Part shown: positions 62,589 to 64,000 of the stretch, one piece after another
How the letters are laid out: every line of letters starts with the position of its first letter
How positions within the stretch are numbered: position 1 is the stretch's first letter
NCBI RefSeq assembly: GCF_947507565.1
Contig: NC_089183.1
Location: forward strand, 1 to 64,000
Length of the DNA stretch: 64,000 nt
From: Oscarella lobularis
Taxonomy: Eukaryota; Porifera; Homoscleromorpha; Homosclerophorida; Oscarellidae
Reading direction: 5' to 3'
Notes under the pieces: model-generated
Told to the model about the DNA's origin: nothing
The model's input: the letters and a program-made list of their open reading frames with translations, nothing else
Databases searched by the model: none
Program-made: the position numbers and the translations under genes

Positions 62589-64000
62589 TTATGCCAATGA
62601 CGTAATGTTTGCTAATTGGAGATATGCAGTCAAATATTGAATCGCTTCCTGTGGCAATCCTCCGCCCGTTACCAGGGGAGCCAGCTACACGGACGGGGTG
62701 TGTATACATACTTTACATACGGGGCTCTGTCGTCTTACCTTTCCCGGATGTTTAAGAGAAAGGCTATGAAGCGATTTTGCGAGTTGGGCTTTGGGATTTT
62801 GAAATTCGTTTTTGAAAGGATCCTGCTCTTGTTTTCCCGCGAAAACCAATTGGCTATAGGCGGCTTGATATCCTAATTAAATTACATATTATTATTAATT
62901 AAATCGGGTTTACTTGTATCTTACCTGGGGTATCTTCGATTTCTATAAAGTGTTCGTCTTCCGGGACCGAATTGTCTTGTGGCAATTCAAATAATTCGAT
63001 TAGGCATTGAAGAAATCGAATCCTACAAAAATTAATTATTAATTAATCAATTAATTAAATTAATTATCGTCGTCTTTCTTACCACAATTTTACGTATTCG
63101 TCTGTCAAGAGATGGGAAGCTTCCGTCAATATTCTCGTCATTCCCACGGCGCAAATTTTCCTTTCGACTAACCCGGATACTTTTTGAACGTCAGGAACAA
63201 AAAGCCTTTCAATAACCATGCCAAAAAGCCTTGAGAGGCAAAATACATCATTACCCAATAATAAATAATTTTAATCTTATAACATACTTTGGCTGGATTC
63301 CATCGATGACGTCAACGAGTGTTCCACCGCCATGTTTACCAGCAAACAAGCAGAAAAACACCAAAAGACCTTAGAAGATACATATGTACTAATGTATATA
63401 GACCAGTGTACGTACCTTTGACGTATTTTGTTGTCTTTGAACTTTGAAGTCTCTGAAAGAGAAGTACGAAGATGCTCTTGAGATGATCGGAGAGACGAGC
63501 GCTAGAAGAAAAGAAGAAACGTAAACGATTTAATTATTTAATTATCTATCTATCTACATTTGTATGTGCTCTATGAGAGTGCTCAAGAGATAGAAGCCTT
63601 CGTGATCGTTCAACTTAGACGCGACTAATTTCTGAAACACTCCAAGCAAAGGAAGCTAAAAATAGCCCGCTAATTAATCACGTGATTTTATTTATTATTT
63701 TTATTTACTAATTTTTCTTGAACGAGTACTGTGTCTGGAGAGGCCCGTATGAAGGCTTGGAGCAGACGAACGAGAGGTGGAATGTTTCCCTGTTTTTCCC
63801 ACAGAGCTGGAATGAGCAAATGGGGATAGAGCTCCATATAAGGATCCGGGATAGCAGCCGAAGAAGAGGAAGAGCGAACTTCGAGCAAGAGAGACAGAAG
63901 TTGAAAAATATAAGGAAGAAATTCTACGTAGAAAATTCATTTGATAATTAATTAATTAATGTACTTAATTAATTAATTAATACCTGATACGTCTTCCGTG
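62589..64000 (-). CDS. CSE1L: CSE1L / exportin-2, C-terminal part (cut by window edge)
   Basis: Nuclear export receptor that recycles importin-alpha. Only the 3' exons are in the window. From the right: LIPALWEKQGNIPPLVRLLQ AFIR, LPLLGVFQKLVASKLNDHEG FYLL, LKSIFVLLFQRLQSSKTTKY VK, VIDGIQPRLFGMVIERLFVP DVQKVSGLVERKICAVGMTR, FIEIEDTPGYQAAYSQLVFA GKQEQDP, NPKAQLAKSLHSL, and the last exon APLVTGGGLPQEAIQYLTAY L ending NITSLA. These match the CSE1L C-terminus closely. The 5' part lies beyond base 64000. Convergent with ARL1 (93 bp between stops). Confidence 0.95.

Overview
The window is the left end of a eukaryotic chromosome. It opens with about 645 bp of uninterrupted (CCCTAA)n telomere, followed by roughly 5 kb of subtelomeric repeats. 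From about 6.5 kb to the right edge it is densely packed with intron-rich protein genes. The gene content is animal: liprin-beta, HIPK, caprin, CIB, PACSIN, DRAM-like, and several ETS and Pointed-domain genes. Introns are mostly 50-110 bp and full of TTAATTAA, intergenic gaps are short, and the telomere repeat is the ancestral animal TTAGGG type. A non-bilaterian animal fits best. A sponge, perhaps a homoscleromorph, is my guess from compactness and gene set; the sequence alone does not prove it.

Layout. 1-5.2 kb: telomere, interstitial telomere repeats, a purine-rich minisatellite, a GGGCTAAGCT minisatellite, a 172-bp tandem repeat carrying splice-like sites, and an AT-rich satellite. 6.5-24.3 kb: liprin-beta (-), DRAM-like (+), fatty acyl-CoA reductase (-), a proteinase K-like protease (+), a proline-rich orphan (-), ribosomal protein S13 (-), a PLAC8-family protein (-) and HIPK (-). 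25.1-43.97 kb: MOB2 (-), DNA polymerase delta catalytic subunit (+), an ETS factor (-), glycogen synthase (-), LIN9 (-), caprin (+), ETFRF1 (-), a small unrecognised gene (+) and CIB (-). 44.9-57.0 kb: a cluster of six genes built from ETS, Pointed (PNT) and ubiquitin-like (UBL) domains. 57.3-64 kb: ribosomal protein S10 (-), PACSIN (+), ARL1 (+) and the 3' end of CSE1L/exportin-2 (-), cut by the window edge.

The most unusual content is the ETS/PNT cluster. It holds full ETS factors, one PNT-only gene and two genes coding a UBL domain followed by PNT but no ETS domain. The UBL-PNT order matches the N-terminal half of GABP-alpha, and PNT-only proteins are known modulators of ETS factors (Drosophila Mae/EDL). 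The cluster may therefore encode activators beside their own dimerisation partners or antagonists; this is inference.

Other patterns cut across genes. Three introns are GC-AG. Many introns carry G-rich elements (GGGGCCCC, GTGGGCGTGG) just after the donor, on the transcribed strand. Five gene pairs are head to head with 80-255 bp between start codons. Gene calls rest on recognised protein families read by eye. Exon borders were placed from splice consensus and protein continuity, so spans run from start to stop codon with introns included, and UTRs are not delimited.
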